Below are positions 1 to 8,359 of a stretch of 64,000 nucleotides of DNA, piece by piece (position 1 is the stretch's first letter; every line of letters begins with the position of its first letter). A program made the translations under genes and the position numbers. The stretch comes from Faecalibacterium sp. I3-3-33 (lineage in GTDB: Bacteria; Bacillota; Clostridia; Oscillospirales; Ruminococcaceae). The notes below the pieces were generated by a model that searched no databases, was not told the DNA's origin, and was given only the letters and a program-made list of their open reading frames with translations. The DNA lies in the NCBI RefSeq assembly GCF_023347295.1, contig NZ_CP094469.1:2666001-2730000 (forward strand), given 5' to 3'.

Positions 1-1056
1 TGGCGTTGTCGCAAACTCGCCGCCAATGCCGTACCGCAGTGCGCCGCACACCGCCCAACTGGAAAATGTCCCCAGAACAAGGCCGATCGGGACCGCAATC
101 CTGCACCAGTTGAGTGCTTCCATCCGGACAAAATGAACGACCTGCTGTTTGCTCATTCCGAGACAGCGCATCATACCAAAGAACCGGGTGCGCTGCGCAA
201 CATTGCTGTTCATGGTACCGGAGATCATCAGCACACCGGCAAGCAGCACCAGAGCAAACAGCACGCCCGCCATGCCGTACACCGTCCGGAACGCAGTGCT
301 GTTGCTCTGTCCGGCAGAACCCATCACATTCAAATTTTCATGCACGGCATCCTCGCCATACTGCTGCTGTAGCTGCGGCAGAGCTTTTGCCGCCTTGGCA
401 GCGCTGGTATACTGCAGATCGTACACAGTCTGCGGCAGAGCTTCTCCCTGCCCAGTCAGAAGCGATTCAAATGTCTCCTGCGGCAGATAAATATCCACCA
501 GTGCAAATTGCATTTCGTAATAGCTTTCGTCCACACCGCCGATTCCAGTCACAGTCAGTGTCCGGTTCTGCCCGTCCGGCAGCTTCAGCATGACCGAATC
601 TCCGATTGCCACACCAAAAATCCGGGCGGCACCTTTTCCAAGCAGCACCTCTCCGTCCTGTTCCGGAAAAGTCCCCTCAAAGGCTACGGAACGATTCACA
701 AGCAGAAATTGCACATCACAACCGTAAAGAACCACCCGTTTTCCGTTCAGGCGGTAATCCTCTTCTCCGCCCTCATTGAACACCGCTCCTGCACCTGTGC
801 ACACCACGTCCGGCTGCTGTGCCAGCTGTTCTGCCTGACTCTGTGTAATTCCAGCAATCTGTAAATGCCAACTGCCATCTTTTCCTGCTGCGCGATTCAT
901 TTGGGTGCGCAGCATCATATCCGCTACACTGAAAATAGCACTGACCAGAAACACCGCAATGACGATGCACAAAATCGTCATGCGGTTCTGCCGTCTGCGT
1001 ACCTTGGCAGAAATCGGGATCAGGCTCAGATAGCTTTTCATTTCTGTGCTGCTCAT
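1..1056 (-). CDS. FtsX-type ABC transporter permease (partial, cut by window start)
   Basis: The minus-strand frame stays open for 352 codons from an ATG at 1056 to the window edge, so the C-terminal part is missing. The start has a GGAGGTG ribosome site just upstream and overlaps the stop of the ATPase gene by four bases (ATGA), so the two are translationally coupled. The N-terminus has one membrane helix (about residues 24-42), then an extracytoplasmic region of about 200 residues, then two more helices (about 265-340) with the small-residue/Phe-rich look of FtsX/MacB permeases. It should form the membrane channel for the ATPase at 1053-1736. Permeases of this layout next to a histidine kinase usually export or sense peptides such as antimicrobial peptides; the substrate cannot be read from sequence. 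Confidence 0.82.
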   Translation of the reverse strand, partial: MSSTEMKSYLSLIPISAKVRRRQNRMTILCIVIAVFLVSAIFSVADMMLRTQMNRAAGKDGSWHLQIAGITQSQAEQLAQQPDVVCTGAGAVFNEGGEEDYRLNGKRVVLYGCDVQFLLVNRSVAFEGTFPEQDGEVLLGKGAARIFGVAIGDSVMLKLPDGQNRTLTVTGIGGVDESYYEMQFALVDIYLPQETFESLLTGQGEALPQTVYDLQYTSAAKAAKALPQLQQQYGEDAVHENLNVMGSAGQSNSTAFRTVYGMAGVLFALVLLAGVLMISGTMNSNVAQRTRFFGMMRCLGMSKQQVVHFVRMEALNWCRIAVPIGLVLGTFSSWAVCGALRYGIGGEFATTP

Positions 1057-1736
1057 TCCCGGCACCTCCCAAAATCGGTCAGGCAGCCGTCCGATACCTG
1101 CAACACCCGGTCTGCCGTCTGTGCAATGCTGCGGTTGTGGGTGATCATCAGGATGGTCTGCTCGTATTTCCGGGACGTTTCTTTCAACAGGGCAATGACC
1201 TCGCTGGTGTTCTGGGTGTCCAGATTGCCGGTCGGCTCATCCGCCAAAATCAGTGAAGGGCGGGTCATCAGGGCGCGGCCGATGGCTACCCGTTGCTGCT
1301 GCCCACCGGAAAGCTGGCTTGGCAGATGCTTCCGACGGTCTTTCAGATTCAGCACGGTCAGCAGTTCTTCCAGATATGCCCTGTCCGGCTTTTGGTAGTC
1401 CAGCAGCACCGGGAACAGGATGTTCTGCTCCACGGTCAGCTCCGGGATGAGGTTGAATGCCTGAAAGATAAAACCGATATTGCGGCGGCGGAAGATCGTC
1501 AGTTCCCGGTCTTTCATGGCAAAAACATCCTTGCCGTCAATCAGCACCTTGCCGGAAGTCGGCGTATCCAGTCCGCCGATCAGATTGAGCAGGGTGCTTT
1601 TGCCGGAGCCGGATTCGCCAACGACCGCCACATATTCGCCTTTCGGCACAGAAAAGCTGACATCTTTCAGCGCATGGACAGCGGTTTCTCCGCTGCCGTA
1701 GGTCTTGCAGAGATGGTTGACTTCTAATAGTTCCAT
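1053..1736 (-). CDS. ABC transporter ATP-binding protein, MacB/LolD type
   Basis: This 227-residue ATPase has Walker A GESGSGKST (about residue 40), the Q-loop, the signature LSGGQQQRVAIGRAL, Walker B LILADEPTGNLD with the D-loop typical of the MacB/LolD/FtsE group, and the switch histidine in MITHNRS. It powers the FtsX-type permease encoded directly downstream. The gene lies about 100 bases after the histidine kinase gene, in a sensor-regulator-exporter order typical of BceRS-AB-like detoxification modules of Firmicutes. Function as an exporter of antimicrobial or other peptides is inference from this family arrangement. Confidence 0.9.
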   Translation of the reverse strand: MELLEVNHLCKTYGSGETAVHALKDVSFSVPKGEYVAVVGESGSGKSTLLNLIGGLDTPTSGKVLIDGKDVFAMKDRELTIFRRRNIGFIFQAFNLIPELTVEQNILFPVLLDYQKPDRAYLEELLTVLNLKDRRKHLPSQLSGGQQQRVAIGRALMTRPSLILADEPTGNLDTQNTSEVIALLKETSRKYEQTILMITHNRSIAQTADRVLQVSDGCLTDFGRCRE

Positions 1737-1823
1737 AGTGTATCCCTCACTTTGCAGGTTCCTTCAATTCAGACGGATTATCTCTGTCTGTGCAGAAAAG
1801 GATAACACGTCAACCTTACTGCA

Positions 1824-1842
1824 AGCCTACACTCAGCCTACA
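1824..1842 (-). promoter_or_regulatory. Candidate response-regulator binding direct repeat upstream of the ABC genes
   Basis: On the minus strand TGTAGGCT occurs twice with an 11-base period, directly upstream of the ABC ATPase gene and overlapping the stop codon of the kinase gene. Direct repeats at 10-11 base period are the usual binding format for OmpR-family regulators. A single TGTAGG also lies in the regulator's own leader (about 3597-3602). No convincing -35/-10 pair was found after the repeat, so this is a tentative call. Confidence 0.4.
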
Positions 1843-2875
1843 ATTTTGTAGGAATCGGAAAATTCAGAGTAAAGGTCGTGCCCTTTCCCAGCTCGCTGTC
1901 TACTTCAATGGTGCCGTGATGGGCTTCCACAACGGCTTTTGCCAGCGGCAGACCCAGCCCGATGCCCTGTGTATCCTGTGAAAAGCGGCTGCGATAAAAC
2001 CGCTTGAAGATATGGTATAGATCCTCCGGGTGGATGCCGCTGCCGTTGTCGCGTACTTTGATTTGAACCATGGGCGACAGTGCATTCCACTCTACCTGAA
2101 TCGTATCTCCGCTCTTTGTGTGGTCAAAGGCATTCTTTACAAGATTGTCCACAGCTTCCTGCATCCAGTCACGGTCGCACCAAAGTGTAACCGCCTCTGA
2201 GCCGGACAGAACGAGCTTTTTCTGTTCCTGCTCTGCACGATAGTGATACTGCCGCGCGATGTCCTGCACCATTTCAGCAACATTTTCGTTTTTCTTCTCC
2301 AAGACGACCGAACCGGCATCCAGCCGGGTGATTTTGAGCAGATTCTGCACCAGCGTTTCGATGCGGTCCAACTCCTGTTCGGACAGGTCTGCAAACTCTT
2401 TGACTTCCGACGGCGAAACCGCTTCGTCCTGAAGCAGACCGTTGTAGATATTCAACGCCGCCAGCGGTGTTTTGAGCTGGTGCGAAATATCTGCAATGGT
2501 ATTTTTCAAAAAACGCTTCTCCCGCTGCTCGTTGTCTGCGTGTGCGCTCAGAACTGCCGCCAATGCATTAACGGAGTGAAACAGACGGTAAAGTTCTCCC
2601 TCCCGGTCGCAGCCCAGTCGTGCATCCGAGTTGCCATCCAGACAGCTTTGGATTTGCTGGACTGCCTGTTCCAGAAGCGCGCTCTGCCTTTGGAAATAGC
2701 GAAAAAGCACGCCCCAGAGACAGCCGCCCAGAAGCAGAAAAACCAACAGTAACCCGAAAGAAAATACATGCGTCGTATGCCATACGATGTCCTGCGTGAG
2801 CGCCAATGCCACCGCCCAGACCGCCAGCACGGCTTGGAACAAATTTCGGATCTCCCGGTTTGCGAATACTTTCAT
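1838..2875 (-). CDS. Sensor histidine kinase of an OmpR-type two-component system
   Basis: The 345-residue protein begins with two membrane helices (about residues 12-30 and 36-58) with a very short loop between them, so it probably does not sense a ligand through a large extracellular domain. A HAMP-like linker follows. The H-box ADISHQLKTPL (about residue 133) carries the phospho-accepting His, and the ATPase domain shows N-box NLVKNAFDHT, G1 DNGSGI, F-box KRFYRS and G2 GIGLGLPLAK. The gene starts nine bases after the response regulator gene. Such short-loop kinases usually read flux through a partner FtsX permease, which fits the adjacent ABC genes; that coupling is inferred. Confidence 0.92.
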   Translation of the reverse strand: MKVFANREIRNLFQAVLAVWAVALALTQDIVWHTTHVFSFGLLLVFLLLGGCLWGVLFRYFQRQSALLEQAVQQIQSCLDGNSDARLGCDREGELYRLFHSVNALAAVLSAHADNEQREKRFLKNTIADISHQLKTPLAALNIYNGLLQDEAVSPSEVKEFADLSEQELDRIETLVQNLLKITRLDAGSVVLEKKNENVAEMVQDIARQYHYRAEQEQKKLVLSGSEAVTLWCDRDWMQEAVDNLVKNAFDHTKSGDTIQVEWNALSPMVQIKVRDNGSGIHPEDLYHIFKRFYRSRFSQDTQGIGLGLPLAKAVVEAHHGTIEVDSELGKGTTFTLNFPIPTKL

Positions 2876-2884
2876 ACGGCACCT

Positions 2885-3565
2885 TTACCCATTCCATTTA
2901 TAACCCATGCCGCGGACAGTCAGCAGCATCTGCGGTTTGCCGGGGTCGTCCTCAATCTTCATCCGCAGCCGCCGGATATACACTGTTAAGGCACTGCTGT
3001 CAATGTAATCCCCATCGCAGTCCCACAGTGCATCCAGAATTTGTTCCTTGGATAGCACGGCATTCGGATGCTGCATAAAGAAGCAGAGCAGCTTGTACTC
3101 TGCGCCGGTCAGTTCCAGCAAGATTCCGTTTTTGTATACCTGCCCCTGCAACAGCCGGACGGTGATGCTGCCCGATTCCAGTACGGGTTCTCCTGCGCTG
3201 GACGCATTTGCACGGCGAAGCAGTGCATTGACCCGCGACAACAGGACACCCAGCTTGAACGGCTTGGTCAGGTAATCATCCCCGCCCAGTTCCAGTCCCA
3301 TGATGATATTCATTTCCTCATCCGAAGCAGTCAGGAACAGAATCGGCACGTTGGATGTGCGCCGCACCTTCTGGCAGAAATCAAAGCCAGAGCCATCCGG
3401 CAGGGAAACATCCAGCACCAGCAGGTCATATTTTCTGTCTGACCACAGCACCTCGGCTTCTGTCAGCGTCCGGGCTGTATCCAGTGCAAAGCCCTGTTTC
3501 TTGAATGCAAAAGTCAGCCCACTGATCAGGCTCAGATCATCTTCCAAAAGGAACAGTTTTCTCAT
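2885..3565 (-). CDS. OmpR-family response regulator
   Basis: At 226 residues this is a standard receiver plus winged-helix regulator. The acidic pocket EDD is at residues 8-10, the phospho-accepting Asp is in LLVLDVSLPDGSG (about 51), and the conserved Lys is in LTKPF. The C-terminal DNA-binding domain ends in the typical VRGMGYKW. The gene is first in a minus-strand operon with the kinase and probably the ABC exporter, and has an AGAGAGGG ribosome site six bases before the ATG. Confidence 0.93.
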   Translation of the reverse strand: MRKLFLLEDDLSLISGLTFAFKKQGFALDTARTLTEAEVLWSDRKYDLLVLDVSLPDGSGFDFCQKVRRTSNVPILFLTASDEEMNIIMGLELGGDDYLTKPFKLGVLLSRVNALLRRANASSAGEPVLESGSITVRLLQGQVYKNGILLELTGAEYKLLCFFMQHPNAVLSKEQILDALWDCDGDYIDSSALTVYIRRLRMKIEDDPGKPQMLLTVRGMGYKWNG

Positions 3566-3612
3566 GATTCCCTCTCTTTTCCGCGTTTTGTGTGTCCTAC
3601 AGGTTCAAAAGC

Positions 3613-3641
3613 ATTATAAGTTTTTTCTGCGAACATTACAA
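3613..3641 (-). promoter_or_regulatory. Promoter of the two-component system operon
   Basis: On the minus strand TTGTAA is followed after 17 bases by a perfect TATAAT, about 50 bases before the regulator start codon. Confidence 0.6.
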
Positions 3642-3689
3642 TGTGCGAAACGGAAATTGTTTCTTGCCGTGTGTTAAATATAAGTCCTA

Positions 3690-3985
3690 CTATCACTGCA
3701 TTCCCTTAATAAATTTTGCAAAATCATCCTGACGCTCGCCGCAATCCATGATACTCTCTATCGCAAATCCCACCGAGCTTGTCGGGGCAACGCCCCTCCA
3801 TCTGCTGTCGCAGACCGCGCTGCCGCTTAAAAGCCCCACTGGGGCTTTCATTGCTGCGCTGCGCTTCGCAAACGCGGTCCAACCCCAAACCCTGCTCATG
3901 GTTCGCACCTGACGGTGCGAACAGCAACGGCGTGTCGTGCTTTACATAACTTCACCGAGGAGTTATCGAACAGACAGGAGGTACA
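3690..3985. other. Non-coding region upstream of the mobilisation genes; candidate oriT
   Basis: No credible gene was found in this stretch. It holds several inverted repeats: AAAGCCCC/GGGGCTTT around 3833-3852, a perfect 9-base GTTCGCACC/GGTGCGAAC hairpin with a 4-base loop at about 3900-3921, and ATAACT/AGTTAT close to 3947-3967. Origins of transfer usually sit directly upstream of the mobC/relaxase pair and carry such repeats, so oriT here is plausible. The nick site cannot be placed from sequence alone. Confidence 0.4.
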
Positions 3986-4420
3986 ATGACCAAAACGAAT
4001 GTTCAACCGATCCCTAGCAATTCCCAGCACCACGACACGCCGAACAACAAAACGCACGTCATCAAGTTCCGTGTGACAGCGGAGGAAAAAGCGTCACTGG
4101 AACTCACTTGCAAACTCCTGAATCTCTCCCTCTCCACTTTTATCCGCCGTGCCATCCACAACGTCAAGATTGAGAAAACAGTCATCGTTGCCGGCGGCGG
4201 AGAAGAAACCCTAACCGCTGTTTCCACTTTGCTTGCTCAGTGCAGCAAAGTGGGCACCAACCTCAACCAGCTTGCAAGGCACTTCAATTCCGGCGGTGCG
4301 GACACCGAGCAGATCCGGGCGAAACTCCTTGACGAACTTGCGGACCTGACCGCATTTCGGCTGCACGCCGAGAAAGTTCTGGGTGAACTGTATGGCAACG
4401 CTCAAGCATATCAGCTCTAA
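3986..4420 (+). CDS. MobC-like relaxosome accessory protein
   Basis: The 144-residue protein has an N-terminal ribbon-helix-helix type segment (about residues 24-60, FRVTAEEKASLELTCK) and a C-terminal part with VGTNLNQLARHFN, which is the hallmark of MobC/plasmid mobilisation relaxosome proteins. These proteins bind oriT and help the relaxase open the DNA. The start has an ACAGGAGG ribosome site. The 3' end overlaps the relaxase gene by about 30 bases, so the two are coupled. Confidence 0.88.
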   Translation: MTKTNVQPIPSNSQHHDTPNNKTHVIKFRVTAEEKASLELTCKLLNLSLSTFIRRAIHNVKIEKTVIVAGGGEETLTAVSTLLAQCSKVGTNLNQLARHFNSGGADTEQIRAKLLDELADLTAFRLHAEKVLGELYGNAQAYQL

Positions 4421-5927
4421 AAACTCGGACTACACCGCCATCGAAGCGTATCTCGTTTACCAGCATGATGCGTTCACTGGAAAGCAACTTCTGGATGAAC
4501 AGGGCAGACCGAAGCTGCGAGAATCGTACCTGCTCGACACCCTTGAGTGTGGCGATTTCTCGTTTGCAACAGCTTGTCTGCTGGCAAACCGCAAGTATGG
4601 TAAGAATACCCAGCATGGTGATATCAAGAGCCACCAGTATATCATCAGCTTTGACCCAAGAGATGCAGCCGACAACGGCTTGACTATGGAAAAGGCACAG
4701 GCACTTGGCCTGAAATTCTGCGAAGAAAACTTTCCCGGTCACCCTGCCATCGTCTGCACTCACCCGGATGGGCACAACCATTCGGGAAACATCCACGTCC
4801 ACATCGTGATTGGCAGCGTCCGAACACGGGAAGTGGAGCGCAAGCCCTATATGCAGAAGCCCCGTGACTGGCTAGAGGGCATGAAGCACTCCAGCACAGC
4901 CCAGACCATGCGGCATTTGCGTGTCGAGGTCATGGAGCTGTGCGAGGGTGCCGGATTGTACCAGATCGACCTGCTCAACGGCTCGAAAGAGCGTGTCAGC
5001 GAAGCTGAGTATTGGGCGCGTAGGCGTGGTCAGTTGAAACTTGACCGTGAGAACGCAGCCCTCACCGCAGCTGGGCAACCGTCCCGGCAGAAGAAGTTTG
5101 AAACCATGAAAGACACTTTACGGAAACAGATTTCTTCGGTGCTGTACCGCACAACAAGTTTTGAAGAATTTTCTGACAGGCTCATGCAACAGTATGGCAT
5201 CACCGTCAAGGAAAGCCGTGGACTGCTCAGCTATCTGCCCTCTGGCAGAACGAAGTTCATCCGGGCGAAACATCTCGGTGACAAGTTCGATAAGGCGGCA
5301 GTGCTTGCCACGTTGCAGGCAAATGCCGAACGCAAACCCAAGGCGCAGTTCAAGCAGGATGCCATCGGGAAACTGATCGACATCCAGTCGAGGATGACCG
5401 AGGGCAAGGGCATCGGCTATAAGCGTTGGCTCACGAAACACAATCTCAAAGTTATGGCACAAACCGTGAAGCTTCTGCAGGAAAAGGACTTGACCGACGA
5501 GGACACCTTGAACCAGCGCATCACCGAACTGGAAACCAAGTATCACGACGCACTGGCGGTGGTGAAAGACCTCGAAGGTCGCATGAAATTCAACAAAGAG
5601 CTGCGCTATCACATCGCAGCCTACACCAGCACCAAGAATGTCGCACAGCAGTTAAAGACCGCCAAGCGACCCGCAGCATTTGAGGAGCAGCACCGTGCAG
5701 AGCTGACAGCGTACCGGGCGGCAGCAGCCTATTTCAAGGCAAACAACATTACAAAGCTGCCCAGCTCGAAAAAGCTGGAAGCCGAGTATGCGCAGCTGGC
5801 ATCCGAAAAGGCGAAGTTCTACGAGCAGTACAAGGAATCTAAAGAGGAACTGCTCAAACTGAAAACCGCAAAGCAGAATGTTGTGTCCTTTTTCCGGGAG
5901 GAAGAACCGGCGCAGCAGGAGAGATAA
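4392..5927 (+). CDS. Relaxase, MobA/VirD2 (MobP-like) family
   Basis: A 511-residue relaxase is predicted from ATG 4392 (MATLKHISS); an ATG nine bases upstream is possible. Tyrosines near residues 15-24 (SDYTAIEAYLVYQ) are candidates for the nicking Tyr. The metal-binding histidine motif HPDGHNHSGNIHVHIVIG (about residues 120-137) is the diagnostic three-His motif of the family. A Lys/Glu-rich helical C-terminal half follows. It would nick oriT and pilot the strand during conjugative mobilisation. No type IV secretion genes are visible, so the element would need a helper or further genes to the left of the window. Confidence 0.9.
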   Translation: MATLKHISSKNSDYTAIEAYLVYQHDAFTGKQLLDEQGRPKLRESYLLDTLECGDFSFATACLLANRKYGKNTQHGDIKSHQYIISFDPRDAADNGLTMEKAQALGLKFCEENFPGHPAIVCTHPDGHNHSGNIHVHIVIGSVRTREVERKPYMQKPRDWLEGMKHSSTAQTMRHLRVEVMELCEGAGLYQIDLLNGSKERVSEAEYWARRRGQLKLDRENAALTAAGQPSRQKKFETMKDTLRKQISSVLYRTTSFEEFSDRLMQQYGITVKESRGLLSYLPSGRTKFIRAKHLGDKFDKAAVLATLQANAERKPKAQFKQDAIGKLIDIQSRMTEGKGIGYKRWLTKHNLKVMAQTVKLLQEKDLTDEDTLNQRITELETKYHDALAVVKDLEGRMKFNKELRYHIAAYTSTKNVAQQLKTAKRPAAFEEQHRAELTAYRAAAAYFKANNITKLPSSKKLEAEYAQLASEKAKFYEQYKESKEELLKLKTAKQNVVSFFREEEPAQQER

Positions 5928-5939
5928 AGGAGTGCGCAT

Positions 5940-6671
5940 ATGATCAATCTGAAAATCGACCCGGAGTTTCAGTCCCAGATTCCCCCTCTGACCAATGATG
6001 AATTTAAGCAGCTTGAAGAAAATATCCTCAAGGAAGGCAAGCTGCTCTCCCCTTTGATTGTATGGAACAATACCCTCGTTGACGGTCACAATCGTTATGC
6101 CATCCTCCAAAAGCACCCGGAGATTTATTTCTCCACCATGCCGCTCCGATTCGAGAACCGCGAAGAAGCCATTGCGTGGATCTGCCGGAATCAGTTGGGA
6201 CGGCGAAACCTGAGTCCTGAACAGAAACGCTATCTGCTTGGGAAGCAGTACGAAGCCGAGAAGAAAGCTGCAAAAATCTTTCGGGGCAATCAGTACACTT
6301 TAGCAAAGAAAAGTGGTGGTGATCACGGTGATAACCACCACTCCGGGAAGAAAACCTGCGACCGGATCGCAGAGGAAAACGGTGTCAGCCGTGCCTCCGT
6401 TCTCCGCGCCAGCCACTATACACGAGGCATTGACATCGCAGACAACCTCTCTCCCGGCATCAAGCAGAAAGTCTTTTCCGGCGAAGTGAAGTTCACCAAC
6501 GAAGAAATGTCCAAGCTTGTGCAGGCAAGTGTCGAGCATCGTTCAGATGTCCTTGCTCAAATCCTGCATCCAGAGGCATTGGAAGTGTTGGAATCTGCCA
6601 GCGCAGAATTTGAACCTGAAAAAGCGGAACCCGTTCCCATGCCCACACCACAAACAGAAGAATTCCGGTGA
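5940..6671 (+). CDS. ParB-like nuclease-domain protein of the mobilisable element
   Basis: The 243-residue protein starts 12 bases after the relaxase stop. Residues 1-90 carry the ParB/Srx fold signature with LSPLIVWNNTLVDGHNRY (about 36-53), the segment that binds nucleotide in ParB-like domains. The middle part has a helix-turn-helix-like segment (CDRIAEENGVSRASVLRA, about 140-157). Mobile elements often carry such ParB-like proteins for maintenance or regulation. No parA partner is present, so classical partitioning is doubtful. Confidence 0.8.
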   Translation: MINLKIDPEFQSQIPPLTNDEFKQLEENILKEGKLLSPLIVWNNTLVDGHNRYAILQKHPEIYFSTMPLRFENREEAIAWICRNQLGRRNLSPEQKRYLLGKQYEAEKKAAKIFRGNQYTLAKKSGGDHGDNHHSGKKTCDRIAEENGVSRASVLRASHYTRGIDIADNLSPGIKQKVFSGEVKFTNEEMSKLVQASVEHRSDVLAQILHPEALEVLESASAEFEPEKAEPVPMPTPQTEEFR

Positions 6672-6692
6672 TATCATGTACCGGACGAGTTT

Positions 6693-6905
6693 ATGAAGGT
6701 TTACAAATCCTTGAGCCGTGCGACCGAAATGATGAAAAACTCATGGAAGAAAACGCTCAAAAACAATCCCAGCTATTTCACTGACCCGGAAAAGCAAAAG
6801 GTTCTCCGCTTCGCAATGCAGAGGCCTGCTAACTACCTGACTGAAATCGAAACCTATCTGGAAAAGGCTCTTGCAGAAGCCCTTGAAGAAGAAAAAACGG
6901 CATAA
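6693..6905 (+). CDS. Small hypothetical protein of the mobilisation module
   Basis: A 70-residue, charged, helical ORF lies 21 bases after the ParB-like gene in the same direction. No family was recognised. It has no good ribosome site of its own and no other in-frame ATG/GTG/TTG is available before an upstream stop, so the start is uncertain. Codon use and the charged N-terminal part followed by an acidic C-terminus look like a real protein. Confidence 0.55.
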   Translation: MKVYKSLSRATEMMKNSWKKTLKNNPSYFTDPEKQKVLRFAMQRPANYLTEIETYLEKALAEALEEEKTA

Positions 6906-7048
6906 CGACAGGCACTTGTAAGCCATCAATGAGCCACCAGCCGCAAGTGCAGGGCGGAAAGCATCCGCGCCCTTGCGCCTGATAAAAATTGGAACTTTGA
7001 TTTTCTCGCCCGGCTTTGCCATGGTGGGACAGTCAAAGGAGCGTGCGT

Positions 7049-7375
7049 TTGAACAAAAAGAAAAAGTCCACAAACATTTCCCCTTACCCCGATGATGTCA
7101 TCGACCGTCTGGCACGGGCATTCTACCCGGCGATCCTTGCCTGCTGGAACAGCGAGGAAGGCCAGCAGGAGTTTGCCGCGTGGCAGGCGGAGCAGGCTCA
7201 TCACGCAAACAAAAAAGAAATCCAGGAAGTTCCCGCTGGGGAACTCCCTGGTATACATATCGCTATTGTCTGTGGTCTTTGGCAGGGTGCGTCCGGGTGG
7301 GCGCACCCTGTTTTTGTTTTATGCAACAAGGTTATAACCTACAAGATTTTTTTCTATAACTCCAAGCATATATAA
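7049..7375 (+). CDS. Small hypothetical protein with an abnormal read-through C-terminus
   Basis: The best start is TTG 7049, with AAAGGAG seven bases upstream; TTG 7016 and GTG 7043 are alternatives. The first 50 residues (KKKKSTNISPYPDD and onward to AAWQAEQ) look like a normal basic-to-acidic small protein. After that the frame runs straight through a perfect terminator hairpin (7283-7320) and on into the 3' end of the convergent antitoxin gene, ending at 7375. The tail is therefore probably not native and may mark a recombination joint where the cargo block was added. Confidence 0.5.
   Translation: MNKKKKSTNISPYPDDVIDRLARAFYPAILACWNSEEGQQEFAAWQAEQAHHANKKEIQEVPAGELPGIHIAIVCGLWQGASGWAHPVFVLCNKVITYKIFFYNSKHI
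7283..7320 (+). terminator. Intrinsic terminator of the mobilisation operon
   Basis: CAGGGTGCG pairs perfectly with CGCACCCTG over nine bases and is followed by TTTTTGTTTT. It lies inside the C-terminal coding part of the small ORF at 7049-7375. Confidence 0.75.
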
Positions 7376-8338
7376 CTTTTGGATTCCCTCGATAATTTCT
7401 TGTTCAGTAAACCTCTTTGCCTTTTCCTCAGACCAATTCTTAAATCCGGAAACAATTCCTTCTGCTGTTAAGCCTCCTGAATTTTCAATTAGAAAACAAA
7501 TTGTTGCCAAACATTCTAGTTCATGATCAGTTTCAATAGAGTTTACAAAATCACAAGACTTTATGATCCAAGGGAGCAATGCTTGTAAAGTATTATTTAC
7601 CGACTCACTCGTAAGTTTATTAAATAGAATTTTCTCAGCTTCTTTTGTAGAAGATGTTCCATGAAACTGCTGAAATTCACGAATTCCCTTACTAACTATA
7701 TCAATGGAATGATCATAAGGACCGTATTTATGAGGAACAAAACGAAAATATTTTTTTGAGGAAAACAAATCCATGAAATACGCCGCTTTTTGCAAACGAA
7801 GACTGTTAAACTTTTTTAAATGCCCCTTTAATTCCATTAACACGAGTGCTGATGTGCTCAGTTTTGGCTCCTGTGTTGGCGTTGTGGCAAAGTTTCGAGA
7901 AGGCTCATAAATATAAATCGCTACCTGTTTGGCTGTGTCCTCTAGTTTTTTTGCCAAAACTTGCTTAACGTCATTCCAAATAAGACCACCATTACCACTT
8001 CCCAACGGTGGAATAGCTATACTCTTTATGTTGAGTTCTTTTATTAGTAAAACAAGCGCATCCAACCCATCCTCAATATATTCCATTCGTGATTTTTCAC
8101 GCCATTTATCTTTGGTCGGGAAATTAATGATGATTTTTTCACTTTCCTTATAAACATGAAGTTTTCCGGGACGTAGTGTACCATTTTTACACGCCTTAAC
8201 ATAGTCTTTGTTGTTGTTTGGAAATTTAAGTTTAAATTGATAGGCGATTCCCTTTCCCATATAACCTTCACAGTTTACTGTGTTGACAAGAGCTTCCGCA
8301 TCGGACTGGAGCAAATCTCCTGTTGTATAGAAAAACAC
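7319..8338 (-). CDS. darG: DarG-type antitoxin: macrodomain DNA-ADP-ribosyl glycohydrolase
   Basis: The N-terminal macrodomain (about residues 1-150) shows GDLLQSDAEALVNTVNCEG near the start and the phosphate-binding loop IPPLGSGNGGL (about 111-121), both typical of DarG. The C-terminal part (about 165-339) has LRLQKAAYFMDLF and KYGPYDHSI, the helical domain DarG uses to hold its toxin. DarG removes ADP-ribose that DarT puts on thymidines of single-stranded DNA. I chose GTG 8338 because a strong GGGAGGTGAT lies eight bases before it; a GTG nine bases upstream overlaps that site. The gene follows the toxin gene by 21 bases. Confidence 0.88.
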   Translation of the reverse strand: MFFYTTGDLLQSDAEALVNTVNCEGYMGKGIAYQFKLKFPNNNKDYVKACKNGTLRPGKLHVYKESEKIIINFPTKDKWREKSRMEYIEDGLDALVLLIKELNIKSIAIPPLGSGNGGLIWNDVKQVLAKKLEDTAKQVAIYIYEPSRNFATTPTQEPKLSTSALVLMELKGHLKKFNSLRLQKAAYFMDLFSSKKYFRFVPHKYGPYDHSIDIVSKGIREFQQFHGTSSTKEAEKILFNKLTSESVNNTLQALLPWIIKSCDFVNSIETDHELECLATICFLIENSGGLTAEGIVSGFKNWSEEKAKRFTEQEIIEGIQKLYMLGVIEKNLVGYNLVA

Positions 8339-8359
8339 TTGAATCACCTCCCAATTTAA

